From: Bog-756 sp035531955
Lineage (GTDB): Bacteria; Actinomycetota; Acidimicrobiia; Acidimicrobiales; RAAP-2
Length of the DNA: 64,000 nt
Assembly: GCA_035531955.1 (NCBI GenBank)
Contig: DATKRZ010000107.1
Location: forward strand, 1 to 64,000
Reading direction: 5' to 3'
Shown here: positions 7,921-15,481 of the stretch, piece by piece
How the letters are laid out: every line of letters begins with the position of its first letter
Position numbering within the stretch: the first letter of the stretch is position 1
Notes under the pieces: generated by a model
Database searches by the model: none
The model's input: only the letters and a program-made list of their open reading frames with translations
What the model was told of the DNA's origin: nothing
Translations under genes and position numbers: made by a program

Positions 7921-8010
7921 ATGGAGCTAGCCAATGAGGTAGCCAAGGATCCACGCGTGCGGCTGCGTCGTGCCGAGGGGAAGATCCACGCCGTGGAGAT
8001 GAGGGGATAG
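7921..8010 (+). pseudogene. Truncated CsoR/CstR-family remnant (29 codons)
   Basis: A 29-codon frame directly after the MMPL gene, with an intact ribosome site (GAGGGGGAGTGACC before ATG). Its product MELANEVAKDPRVRLRRAEG, then KIHAVEMRG, aligns without gaps to the first helix of the CstR-type protein at 10827-11096, sharing 12 of 29 residues including the RLRR...G core of the DNA-binding helix. It stops where the sensor Cys region should begin. I read it as the surviving 5' end of a second CstR-like gene that once sat behind the pump. It could still be translated as a helix fragment. The region 8011-8053 shows no continuation. Confidence 0.55.
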
Positions 8011-8053
8011 CCGGACATTTCGGCTTCCTCGTCTCCTCGAAGGCTGATCCTCC

Positions 8054-8995
8054 CTAATCAGCAGCCTGTCGATGGTTCGAGTTCGGCGCAGATCGTGGCG
8101 CCGTGATCTGGGCGAGCAGGCGCGAGGCGCGTCGCGAGAGCGGCTCGGACCGCAGCCACACCGCCCGGATGGATCGAGACAGGTCCATGCCTTCGATCGG
8201 CACCGCGATGAGGCGCCCGGCGTCAATGTCTGCGCTGACGGCAAGACGACTCAGTACGGCCGGCCCCAGTCCCGATTCGACGGCTGCTTTGATCGCCGTC
8301 GTGGATCCCAGTTCAACGGCTGGGGTTACGGCGAGAGCGAGACGCTGCAAAGACCGCTCCAGCACGTCACGGGTACCAGACCCCATCTCGCGCAGGACGA
8401 GCGGTGTCTCGGCCAGCTCCTGCGCCGGTACCCGACGCCCCTTCTTCGCCCACGCGTGCGAAGGTGCGACGACGAGGAGGAGTTCGTCGTCGAGCACCAC
8501 CCAGCTCCGAAGTCCGGCAAGAGTGGAATGTCCCTCGACGAATCCGACCTCGGCTCGTCCCTCCCTGACCAGGGTGATCACCTGTTCGGAGTTGCCCATC
8601 TCCAGCGACACCCGCACGTCACGATCTGTCGTCCTCAGCCGGATGAGCCACTCCGGTACGAGGTACTCAGCGACCGTCATCGAAGCGGCCACATGGAGCT
8701 GGCCCTTGGCCTCCGACCGTAGGGCCGCTGCACCCTCGAGGAGCCCCCTCATGCCGTCGATGATCCGACTCGACCACTCGACGATGGCGCGCCCATTCGG
8801 CGTCAGCTGCGCCCGACCGGAAGACCGGTCAAGGAGATTCAGCCCCATATTCGCCTCGAGGTTCCGAAGCCGGGTGCTCGCAGCCGGTTGCGAGATCCCA
8901 TGCGCCAGCGCCGCCTGACGGATCGACCCGAAGTCAGCGACGCTCTGGAGGAGGTCGAGTGAGACCAGGTCTGGATGCGGCTGCGGGAGGGGCAT
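8054..8995 (-). CDS. LysR-family regulator (YeiE-like arrangement)
   Basis: A 313-residue LysR-type transcription factor. The N-terminal winged helix-turn-helix spans about residues 10-70 (SIRQAALAHGISQPAASTRL), followed by a linker helix and a periplasmic-binding-like effector domain (VAASMTVAEYLVPEWLIRL onward). It is divergent from the YeiH-type membrane protein that starts about 70-137 bp away, the same arrangement as yeiE/yeiH in enterobacteria, where YeiE responds to sulfite. A sulfite or sulfonate signal is therefore a reasonable guess here. The ORF ends shortly after the domain with a polar tail. The family call is secure; the effector is inference. Confidence 0.92.
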   Translation of the reverse strand: MPLPQPHPDLVSLDLLQSVADFGSIRQAALAHGISQPAASTRLRNLEANMGLNLLDRSSGRAQLTPNGRAIVEWSSRIIDGMRGLLEGAAALRSEAKGQLHVAASMTVAEYLVPEWLIRLRTTDRDVRVSLEMGNSEQVITLVREGRAEVGFVEGHSTLAGLRSWVVLDDELLLVVAPSHAWAKKGRRVPAQELAETPLVLREMGSGTRDVLERSLQRLALAVTPAVELGSTTAIKAAVESGLGPAVLSRLAVSADIDAGRLIAVPIEGMDLSRSIRAVWLRSEPLSRRASRLLAQITAPRSAPNSNHRQAAD

Positions 8996-9131
8996 AGTGA
9001 AACCTTATAGAGAGATCACCAACCCCGGGCTATCCGTACTCCAAGTGCGACCGCATGCTTGATGGATGGTCCCTCAGCAACCAGTCGAGGAAGGCCGGGT
9101 TGGAGTGGCCACCGCCGGTGCAGGGCGGGCA

Positions 9132-10148
9132 ATGGCTCGACAACTCAAGCTGCTGCCAGGGGTCGGTGTGGCGGTCATCCTTGCCGGCTTCGCCACGGTG
9201 CTCGGCCACGCGGTCCCCGTGGTTGGCGCGCCCGTATTCGCGATCGTGGGCGGGGTAACCGCTTCTCTGCTCCGTCCGGTCCCTGTGGTACTTCGCCCTG
9301 GTCTCGGTTTCGCCGGCAAAGCGGCGCTCCAGGGGGCGATCGTGGTGCTCGGAACGGCGCTCTCGTTCCGACAGGTCATCACGACGGGGTCTTCATCGCT
9401 ACCGATCATGATCGGCTCGCTGGCCATCGCCCTCGTCGGTGCTGCAGTGATCGGTCGGCTCATGGGTGTCGGACGCGACCTGCAGGCCCTCATCGGTGTG
9501 GGGACGGCGATCTGTGGAGCATCCGCGATCGCCGCGACCGACGCCGTCATTTCTGCATCCGAGGCGGACGTCTCGTACTCGATCGCAACGATCTTTACGT
9601 TCAATATCGCTGCTGTCCTGACGTTCCCCAGCCTCGGGCACCTCCTTGGGATGACCCCTCACGGCTTCGGCCAGTGGGCGGGCACCGCTATCAACGACAT
9701 GTCGTCCGTCGTAGCCGCTGGGTCCGTCTTCGGTCACGGAGCGACATCCACCGCCATCGTGGTGAAGCTCGCCCGGACCCTGATGATCATCCCCATCACG
9801 CTGGGTATTTCCTTCTGGCGCTCTCGCCAGGGCCCGATGCGGCCCGACGAGGCCCCTCGCCGTTCGCTCGGTGCTCACGTGCTCGGAACCTTCCCCGTGT
9901 TCATCGCGTGGTTCCTCGTTGCTGTCTCTTTGAACACTGTCGGGCAGGTCCCGCGGAGCTGGCAGCCGGGCCTGTCGATTCTTGCCCAGCTCATGATCGC
10001 GACCGCTTTGGCGGCGATCGGTCTCTCGACCAAGATGACCGACATCCGTCGGGCTGGCATGAAACCACTAGCCCTGGGTGGTGCCCTCTGGGTACTCGTA
10101 GGCACCGCGTCCCTCTGCCTTCAGTCGCTGTCGGGCGGAAACCGGTAG
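9132..10148 (+). CDS. YeiH/UPF0324-family putative sulfate/sulfite exporter
   Basis: Ten-helix membrane protein of the YeiH (PSE, UPF0324) family, 338 residues from this start. Family signatures are IGVGTAICGASAIAATDAVI and WAGTAINDMSSVVAAGSVFG, both conserved across the family. An upstream in-frame ATG at 9066 would add 22 polar residues. I prefer 9132 because hydrophobic sequence starts right after it (LLPGVGVAVILAGF) and the length matches homologues, though the ribosome site (AGGGCGGG) is close. Divergent from the LysR gene. Some homologues are linked to sulfur-compound metabolism; the substrate is not proven. Confidence 0.88.
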   Translation: MARQLKLLPGVGVAVILAGFATVLGHAVPVVGAPVFAIVGGVTASLLRPVPVVLRPGLGFAGKAALQGAIVVLGTALSFRQVITTGSSSLPIMIGSLAIALVGAAVIGRLMGVGRDLQALIGVGTAICGASAIAATDAVISASEADVSYSIATIFTFNIAAVLTFPSLGHLLGMTPHGFGQWAGTAINDMSSVVAAGSVFGHGATSTAIVVKLARTLMIIPITLGISFWRSRQGPMRPDEAPRRSLGAHVLGTFPVFIAWFLVAVSLNTVGQVPRSWQPGLSILAQLMIATALAAIGLSTKMTDIRRAGMKPLALGGALWVLVGTASLCLQSLSGGNR

Positions 10149-10414
10149 TGCCGGCTCGCCATCGGAAGGTGGGGGCTCCTCACGCATGGCGCCGTGAAAG
10201 GCGGATTCATCGAGTTCCCCGACTGACGCAACGACTTCTACTGGCTGGGTGGACTCAAAATGGGCCCGTCCAATCCATCGCACCGAGCCTCGGCTCCCGT
10301 GTCCGGCACCACCCATATCCCCGGGGTTCGCTGGCGACGCTCCAAGTTCATGACAGCAACTCGACTTGAGGGCGCTGAACCGACTGCGGACCCCCTTTGT
10401 CGCTCACCGACGAC

Positions 10415-10816
10415 TCACCTATCACGGGTGCCGAGATGGCCCCTCTGCAACGTATCGACGACCGCCTCCAATCGGAGCGCGACCTCAGCGGCCAACTCGC
10501 TCAGCTCGAGATCGGTCATCAGATCACGAGGGTCGGCGATTGCGACGCGGGTCGCACCATCGACCGCCTCCAGTACGACATTGCACGGTAGAGCCAGACT
10601 CGCCGATGGGTCGATGAGAATGGCCCGGTAGGCGAATCCGGGATTGCAGGCACCGAGGATCTTGAGTGGGGGGCGCTCGACGCCGAGCTTCTCTTTGAAC
10701 GTGGCGGCGACATCGATCTCGGTCAAGACACCGAAGCCTTGCCCCTGGAGCGCGGCCCGGACGTCTTCCTCAGCCTCACCCAAGGACTCGGGGAGGACCG
10801 TCTCGAGTGGGGTCAT
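10415..10816 (-). CDS. DUF302-domain protein
   Basis: A 133-residue soluble protein of the DUF302 family. Hallmarks are EDVRAALQGQGFGVLTEIDV at 14-33, then the LGACNPGFAYRAI segment (Cys-Asn-Pro) and the acidic VAIADPRDLMTDLELSEL. The ATG at 10816 follows AGGTGG with good spacing; a GTG three codons upstream is possible. It lies 10 bp after the CstR-type gene and is the third gene of the thioredoxin-CstR-DUF302 operon. DUF302 genes are often found beside sulfur oxidation genes; their chemistry is unknown. The single conserved Cys in the GACNPG motif would suit a persulfide or thiol role, which is inference. Confidence 0.88.
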   Translation of the reverse strand: MTPLETVLPESLGEAEEDVRAALQGQGFGVLTEIDVAATFKEKLGVERPPLKILGACNPGFAYRAILIDPSASLALPCNVVLEAVDGATRVAIADPRDLMTDLELSELAAEVALRLEAVVDTLQRGHLGTRDR

Positions 10817-10826
10817 CTTTCCCACC

Positions 10827-11096
10827 TCACGCCAGCTTCATGAACATCCGCTGGACCTCGTCTATGGCGTACCCGTCGGCCGCCGCCTCCTCAGGATTCT
10901 CCAGACAGTAGACAAGGCCGGAGGAGATCAGCTTGAAGCCAGCCTGCTCCAACGCCTTCGTGGCTGCAGACAATTGAGTCACCACGTCCCGGCACTCCCG
11001 GCCCTCGGCCAACATCCGCTCAACACCCTGCACCTGTCCGGCGACACGTCGGAGCCTCTTCTTCAGGTCCTCCACCACCTCATCGGGCAGCTGCAT
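10827..11096 (-). CDS. CstR-like persulfide-sensing CsoR-family repressor
   Basis: An 89-residue DUF156 repressor with helix KKRLRRVAGQVQGVERML at 12-29. The two Cys of the family are kept (Cys35 in GRECRDVV, Cys64 in GLVYCLENP, 29 apart as in CsoR) but the copper His position is Gly60. This C-x-C pattern defines CstR-type sensors, which form di- to tetrasulfide crosslinks with sulfane sulfur. The ATG at 11096 follows GGAGAGAGG and is preferred to one 13 codons upstream. It sits between thioredoxin and DUF302 behind operator box 4, so it likely represses its own operon and the other boxed operons. Confidence 0.88.
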   Translation of the reverse strand: MQLPDEVVEDLKKRLRRVAGQVQGVERMLAEGRECRDVVTQLSAATKALEQAGFKLISSGLVYCLENPEEAAADGYAIDEVQRMFMKLA

Positions 11097-11153
11097 GAGT
11101 CCATCCTCTCTCCTGGGGTTCCACGGGCAGGCCACGCCCCACTGGCACCCGGG

Positions 11154-11531
11154 TCATGACTGGCTCATTTCGGGCTTCTGCTGCCCCGCCAGGCGGCGCA
11201 CTTCGTCCATGTCCAGCTCCGCGACCTGGGTGATCAACTTCTCGAGCGCCTCGGCTGGAACTGCACCGGGCTGCGAGAAGACGATGATCTGGTCGCGAAA
11301 GATCATCAGCGTGGGAATCGACCGAATCCCGAACGAGCCGGCCAATTCGAATTCATCCTCCGTGTCCACCTTCCCGAAGACGATCTCCGAGTGCTGCTCG
11401 GATGCCGCTTCGAAGATCGGGGCGAAGGCCCGACAAGGTCCACACCACGATGCCCAGAAGTCAACGAGCACGATGCCCCTCTCGCTCACGATCCCCTCGA
11501 AGTTCTGCTTTGTCAGTTCGACTGTAGCCAT
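11154..11531 (-). CDS. trxA: Thioredoxin
   Basis: A 125-residue thioredoxin with the active site WASWCGPCRAFAP (Cys30, Cys33) and the cis-Pro loop FGIRSIPTLMIF. After the fold it has about 17 extra polar residues (ELDMDEVRRLAGQQKPEMSQS). The ATG at 11531 follows GGAG and matches the family N-terminus; the upstream extension is not conserved. It is first in the operon with CstR and DUF302, directly behind operator box 4. Thioredoxins reduce protein and low-molecular-weight persulfides, which fits a sulfide or persulfide response. Confidence 0.93.
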   Translation of the reverse strand: MATVELTKQNFEGIVSERGIVLVDFWASWCGPCRAFAPIFEAASEQHSEIVFGKVDTEDEFELAGSFGIRSIPTLMIFRDQIIVFSQPGAVPAEALEKLITQVAELDMDEVRRLAGQQKPEMSQS

Positions 11532-11572
11532 CGTCTCCACTCCTCTCCGAGATAGCAACAAGGTCAACACTC

Positions 11573-11588
11573 ATACCCTTGGGGGTAT
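11573..11588. promoter_or_regulatory. CstR-type operator, box 4
   Basis: ATACCC-TTGG-GGGTAT, a perfect 6-4-6 palindrome 41 bp upstream of the thioredoxin ATG, at the head of the operon that encodes the CstR-like repressor, as expected for autoregulation. It also lies just after the stop of the PIG-L gene. Confidence 0.75.
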
Positions 11589-11596
11589 TCCCGATC

Positions 11597-12319
11597 TCAT
11601 GTGGCCGATTGACTTCCGACTGCGTCTCCCGGATCCAGCCACCGGAGAACCTCCCGATGGCCCTGAAGTTCCAGTCGGCGCCACAGCACGGGGTTCTCGC
11701 TCGACTGACTGGCGTGACAGTGGATGGCTCGCTGCTGGCGGGACCTGTCCACCTCGATCGACAGGTCGATCTCCTCGCGTCGCCTACCCACGAATGTCGT
11801 CGGGAACTCATCGTTGAGCTGTGCCGCTATCGCTTCGGGAAGGGCCCAACCGAGCACCGGTATGCCAATGTCGCCGGCGACTGCCCTGGCGACCTCGGTG
11901 GCCCGCACGTGATCGAGGTGCCCGGTGATCCCGCCCTCGTCGAAGACCAGAAGGAGGCTCGCATCGACTAGGTCCGCGGCATTGTGGACATCTGCCGATA
12001 GCCTGCCGGCCGGCTCTCCGGTGAGTCGACCGTCTGGGTACTCGAGAAGTCGCACCGTTTCGACTCCGAGCTCGTCCGCAGCGGTAGCCAACTCATTCCC
12101 TCGGATCCGATGCAGGTTCCCGCGGTTTACACCCAGCATGGACGCCTCCCCGTGGGTGAAGCTCAGAACGGAGACGCGGCTTCCCTGGTCGGCCCATGAA
12201 CTCAGCGTCGCTCCCAGCCCGAAACTCTCGTCGTCGGGATGGGCGCAGACGGCAAGGACCGACGCCGTGAACGGCAGATGCTCCTGGATGACATCGTGCA
12301 TTCCGTCACGTAGCCTCAC
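11597..12319 (-). CDS. PIG-L/LmbE-type metal-dependent deacetylase (MshB-like fold)
   Basis: A 240-residue zinc-dependent N-deacetylase. The family signature AVCAHPDDESFGLG (HPDDE) is at about 24-37 and the third zinc His is in GGITGHLDHVRATEV. The fold is shared by MshB and Mca of mycothiol metabolism and by other LmbE-type sugar deacetylases. The GTG at 12319 overlaps the TGA of the methyltransferase (GTGA), so translation is coupled; an ATG six codons in is an alternative. It is the last gene of the box-5 operon. With mshC 5 kb away, a mycothiol or mycothiol-adduct substrate is attractive but not shown. Confidence 0.88.
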   Translation of the reverse strand: MRLRDGMHDVIQEHLPFTASVLAVCAHPDDESFGLGATLSSWADQGSRVSVLSFTHGEASMLGVNRGNLHRIRGNELATAADELGVETVRLLEYPDGRLTGEPAGRLSADVHNAADLVDASLLLVFDEGGITGHLDHVRATEVARAVAGDIGIPVLGWALPEAIAAQLNDEFPTTFVGRRREEIDLSIEVDRSRQQRAIHCHASQSSENPVLWRRLELQGHREVLRWLDPGDAVGSQSAT

Positions 12320-12921
12320 GTCGGCCGTTTGGCCCTCACCAGGGTGTCGATTGCGTCCCGGGGTCCTGTATCCGTGTCCACGACCCGGACTACCTGCTCG
12401 GCGCGCTCCACGGTCAGACCAGCTCCGACAGCCACCTCGGTGACATCGGCAACGTTACAGAGGACTTCGGCGTTCGGCGGACCGCCGAAACCTCTGGTCA
12501 AGTTCTCCCGATCGTGAGCCACAACCAGGAGCGTGCCCCCCGGGGCCACTGCGGACACGGCCACCTCGAGCGCGATCGAACGCTCAGGTTGCGGCAGCTG
12601 CAGGTACAGCATGGCCACCAGATCGAATCCAGCCGACGGGGGACTCCACTCCTGCACTGTAGATTCAACCCAGGTGGCCTCTACGTTGCAGGCTGCAGCG
12701 AGACGCTGTGCCTTTGCCAGGCCCACCGGCGAGAAATCCACTCCTGTCACCTCCCAGCCCCGCTCACCAAGCCACACTGCATTGCGGCCCTCGCCGCAAG
12801 CAAGGTCGACCGCTCGACCCGGCGTGAGGTCGGCCACCTCGGAGACCAGGAACTGGTTCGGGGTACTTGTCCAGACCAAATCGTCTCCGCTGTAGCGCTG
12901 ATCCCACTGGCGGCGATCCAC
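12316..12921 (-). CDS. TehB-like SAM methyltransferase
   Basis: A 201-residue class I methyltransferase. It begins WDQRYSGDDLVWTSTPNQFL, typical of the TehB/thiopurine-methyltransferase-like group, with motif I VDLACGEGRNAVWLGERGW at about 38-56 and motif II VTGVDFSPVGLAKAQ. Relatives methylate tellurite, selenite, thiols or small hydrophobic acceptors. It lies 3 bp after the DUF2892 gene and overlaps the PIG-L gene by 4 bp, so all three form one operon behind box 5. A sulfur or thiol acceptor is inferred from that context. Confidence 0.88.
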   Translation of the reverse strand: MDRRQWDQRYSGDDLVWTSTPNQFLVSEVADLTPGRAVDLACGEGRNAVWLGERGWEVTGVDFSPVGLAKAQRLAAACNVEATWVESTVQEWSPPSAGFDLVAMLYLQLPQPERSIALEVAVSAVAPGGTLLVVAHDRENLTRGFGGPPNAEVLCNVADVTEVAVGAGLTVERAEQVVRVVDTDTGPRDAIDTLVRAKRPT

Positions 12922-12924
12922 CGG

Positions 12925-13140
12925 TCAAACCCGCGGCGAGCCGGCTGCACGCAACGGCTGGTGGAGCAGAGGGGCTATCAGACAGAAACCGAACGCCCCG
13001 GCCGCAAGGGGCACGAGACCGGCGATCGACAATGCCAACCATCCCCCACCAAGGGCCAACCCCACGCCAACCATCAACAGACCGACGACGATTCGGACCC
13101 CTCGACCCAGACCGCTGCTCATGAAGTTCACCAAAGTCAT
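12925..13140 (-). CDS. DUF2892 small membrane protein
   Basis: A 71-residue protein with two membrane helices (RIVVGLLMVGVGLALGG and LALSIAGLVPLAAGAFGFCL) and the family ending CLIAPLLHQPLR. The same module is fused to rhodanese in YgaP and to other sulfur-transfer enzymes. The ATG at 13140 follows AAGGAGA. It is first in the operon with the TehB-like methyltransferase and PIG-L genes, 24 bp downstream of operator box 5. The Cys in the last helix is conserved in many DUF2892 proteins. A membrane partner for sulfane-sulfur transfer is inference. Confidence 0.88.
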   Translation of the reverse strand: MTLVNFMSSGLGRGVRIVVGLLMVGVGLALGGGWLALSIAGLVPLAAGAFGFCLIAPLLHQPLRAAGSPRV

Positions 13141-13164
13141 GCTGCTCTCCTTCGCTTGTCCTCT

Positions 13165-13180
13165 ATACCCCCAGGGGTAC
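13165..13180. promoter_or_regulatory. CstR-type operator, box 5
   Basis: ATACCC-CCAG-GGGTAC, one base from the perfect 6-4-6 palindrome of boxes 1-4. It ends 24 bp before the DUF2892 start on the minus strand and lies in the divergent gap with the METTL7-like gene (13372), so it could affect both. Confidence 0.7.
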
Positions 13181-13371
13181 ATCAGGTACAACAGCGGGCC
13201 ACTGTCCCTATTCCCACATTCGACACGATTCCGCGTGAGGGGCCGGCCGGCGCCCGTCGGAACACCCGCAAAGGGTCGATGGCGAGTCGGCACGTGATCG
13301 TCCGACGTCCCTGGAGTTCCTGCTTTGCGTGTCGGAGCTCCAGGGCCACTTCAGATCGGTACTCTGGCGAC

Positions 13372-13995
13372 ATGGGCCTGTACCGCGAGCACATCCTCCC
13401 AGTCCTGGTCGACCGAGCGTGTGGGACCGCAGGACTGAAGAAATGGCGCGCCGAACTGTCTCGCGGACTGACCGGGCGAGTCCTCGAGGTCGGATTCGGC
13501 TCGGGTCTCAATGTCGACCACTACCCTTCGACCGTCGAGAGGGTCCTTGCGGTCGAACCGTCCGCCAAGGCCTTCCGGATTGCACAGCGGCGGATCGAAC
13601 GCTCACCGGTGCCGATCGAACTCGTCGGGCTCGATGGTCAGTTGATTCCGCTCCCTGATGACTCCTGCGACCATGCCCTCTGTACCTTCGCCCTGTGCAC
13701 GATTCCCGACGTCAATGCCGCCTTGGCGGAGGTCGGCCGGGTGCTGCGTCCTGGAGGCCGGCTTCACTTTCTCGAGCATGGCCTTTCACCTGATCCGGGT
13801 GTGGCCGCATGGCAACGCCGATTGGAGCCCCTCCAGCGACGAGTGGCCGATGGCTGCCACCTCACCCGTGACCCCGTCGCCCTGGTTCGGGACGCCGGCT
13901 TCGGCCTCGGCCTCGAGGACATTGACCAGCGCTATGGCATTGGGCCAAAGCCCTGGAGTTGGTTCACTCGGGGGGTGGCGGTCCATCCCGGATGA
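13372..13995 (+). CDS. METTL7-like SAM methyltransferase (possible thiol S-methyltransferase)
   Basis: A 207-residue class I methyltransferase. Motif I is VLEVGFGSGLNVDHYP; the post-motif region ALCTFALCTIPDVNAAL, then VGRVLRPGGRLHFLEHG and RRVADGCHLTRDP closely follow the layout of animal METTL7A/B (TMT1A/B), which S-methylate thiols including hydrogen sulfide, and of bacterial phospholipid methyltransferases. The ATG at 13372 was chosen as the start of conserved sequence; the frame is open far upstream but that part is not conserved. It diverges from the DUF2892 operon across box 5. Thiol methylation is a hypothesis from similarity and context; phospholipid N-methylation is the alternative. 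Confidence 0.85.
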   Translation: MGLYREHILPVLVDRACGTAGLKKWRAELSRGLTGRVLEVGFGSGLNVDHYPSTVERVLAVEPSAKAFRIAQRRIERSPVPIELVGLDGQLIPLPDDSCDHALCTFALCTIPDVNAALAEVGRVLRPGGRLHFLEHGLSPDPGVAAWQRRLEPLQRRVADGCHLTRDPVALVRDAGFGLGLEDIDQRYGIGPKPWSWFTRGVAVHPG

Positions 13996-14250
13996 TGCCA
14001 CCGATTCGTCCGGTGTCGGACCGGCGACACGGATGGCCGCTTCGCGGGAGACCTGACGGCGGAAGACGATCGAGGTCACCAGGCTGCCTCTTCGGCGCCC
14101 CGCCCAGGAGCACAACGGGACGTTCGGCCCTAGTCCGCCAATTCCGCAGCCCGTAACCTCGATGGTGGAGACCGGGGTCACCGTCAGCCGAATACCGGTC
14201 TCGCGAGTCGCAACGCGCCGCTCGAGCTACGGCACCGGAGGAGGTCGATC

Positions 14251-15303
14251 ATGAAGGCACTGATCTACAGGGGTCCCGGCAAGAAGGCCTGGGATGAAGT
14301 ACCCGATCCGAAGATCGAACAGTCGACCGACGTGATCGTACAGATGGTCGCCACCACGATCTGCGGCACAGACCTCCATATCCTCAAGGGCGACGTCCCC
14401 GAGGTCGAGGTCGGCCGAATCCTGGGGCACGAGGGAATCGGCGTGATAACGCAGATCGGCGACGCGGTCACCCAACTCGCCGTGGGTGACCGGGTCATCC
14501 TCGCTTGCGTGAGTTCGTGTGGACGATGCTCGAACTGTCGCCAGGGGCTCTACAGCCACTGCCTCGACCCGGAGGGCCTCGCGGGGATCGGCTGGATCTT
14601 CGGCTATATGATCGACGGGACGCAGTCCGAGTACGTTCGGGTCCCCTTCGCCGAAAACTCGGTGTACAAGGTCCCCGAGGGCATGACCGATGCCGAGGGC
14701 ATCCTCCTCTCAGACATCCTGCCGACCGGTTTCGAGATCGGCGTGCAGTACGGACACGTGAACCCAGGCGATGTCGTCGCCGTGATCGGCTCCGGACCGG
14801 TTGGGCTCTCCGCGGTCATGACGGCACGGCTCTACGGCCCGTCCAAGATCATTGCGATCGATCTGGACAACGCCCGACTGGCACGGGCCAACGAATTCGG
14901 CGCTACCGACACGGTCAACTCGGGGGACCCGGACTGGAAGGACCAGGTGCTCGCACTCACCGACGGCCTCGGCGTCGATGTCGCCATCGAGGCGGTTGGG
15001 GTTCCCGAGACGTTCACCATGGCGACGGTCATCGTCCGCCCGGGAGGAAACGTTGCCAACATCGGCGTGCACGGCAAGTCAGTCGACCTCGCCCTCAACG
15101 AGCTCTGGATCAAGAACATCGACATCTCTATGGGTCTGGTCAATACGAATACCCTCGGGATGCTGCTGAAGCTCGTCGCCGAGCACAAGCTTCCTGCCGA
15201 GAAGTTCGTCACGCACGAGTTCTCGTTCGACCAGATGCTGGAGGCCTACGACGTCTTCGGGCACGCTGCCGAGCACGACGCGCTGAAGGTCCTCGTCCAT
15301 TAG
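14251..15303 (+). CDS. Zinc-dependent alcohol dehydrogenase (MDR family)
   Basis: A 350-residue medium-chain dehydrogenase. Catalytic zinc ligands are Cys38 in TTICGTDLHI and the GHEGIGV His/Glu pair; the structural zinc loop CVSSCGRCSNCRQGLYSHC is complete. The NAD motif is VAVIGSGPVGLSAVM. GGAGGAGGTCGATC precedes the ATG, a strong ribosome site. Close relatives act on secondary or short-chain alcohols or formaldehyde. It stands alone, about 250 bp after the METTL7-like gene and 180 bp before the SQR-like gene. A link with thiol adducts of aldehydes is possible, given mshC nearby, but the sequence does not show it. Confidence 0.92.
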   Translation: MKALIYRGPGKKAWDEVPDPKIEQSTDVIVQMVATTICGTDLHILKGDVPEVEVGRILGHEGIGVITQIGDAVTQLAVGDRVILACVSSCGRCSNCRQGLYSHCLDPEGLAGIGWIFGYMIDGTQSEYVRVPFAENSVYKVPEGMTDAEGILLSDILPTGFEIGVQYGHVNPGDVVAVIGSGPVGLSAVMTARLYGPSKIIAIDLDNARLARANEFGATDTVNSGDPDWKDQVLALTDGLGVDVAIEAVGVPETFTMATVIVRPGGNVANIGVHGKSVDLALNELWIKNIDISMGLVNTNTLGMLLKLVAEHKLPAEKFVTHEFSFDQMLEAYDVFGHAAEHDALKVLVH

Positions 15304-15481
15304 TTGGTTAGCTGCCAGACGGAACCTGTACCCGACAGTTCGACGAGCTCTGATCCGCTTGGTGGCCTTTCACTCCGCTCCGATCGACTGTCGTCACCGG
15401 CACCGACGGCCGCTTGGTTTCAGCCCCGATTGAGGACGAATTGCCCTAGTCGAATCGAGATGGATGACCCAGGATGGGACC

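Noticed and set aside
10149..10414. A possible small minus-strand gene in the gap after the YeiH-like gene
   Set aside because: The only open frame (10068-10316) has no ribosome site, overlaps the YeiH 3' end and shows no recognisable domain.
12514..13371. Long upstream extension of the METTL7-like frame
   Set aside because: It covers two real minus-strand genes and the operator; conserved methyltransferase sequence begins only near 13372.
14251..15303. The zinc dehydrogenase as a mycothiol-dependent formaldehyde dehydrogenase (MscR)
   Set aside because: The zinc ligands are common to the whole family and I see nothing specific to MscR; only context would support it.
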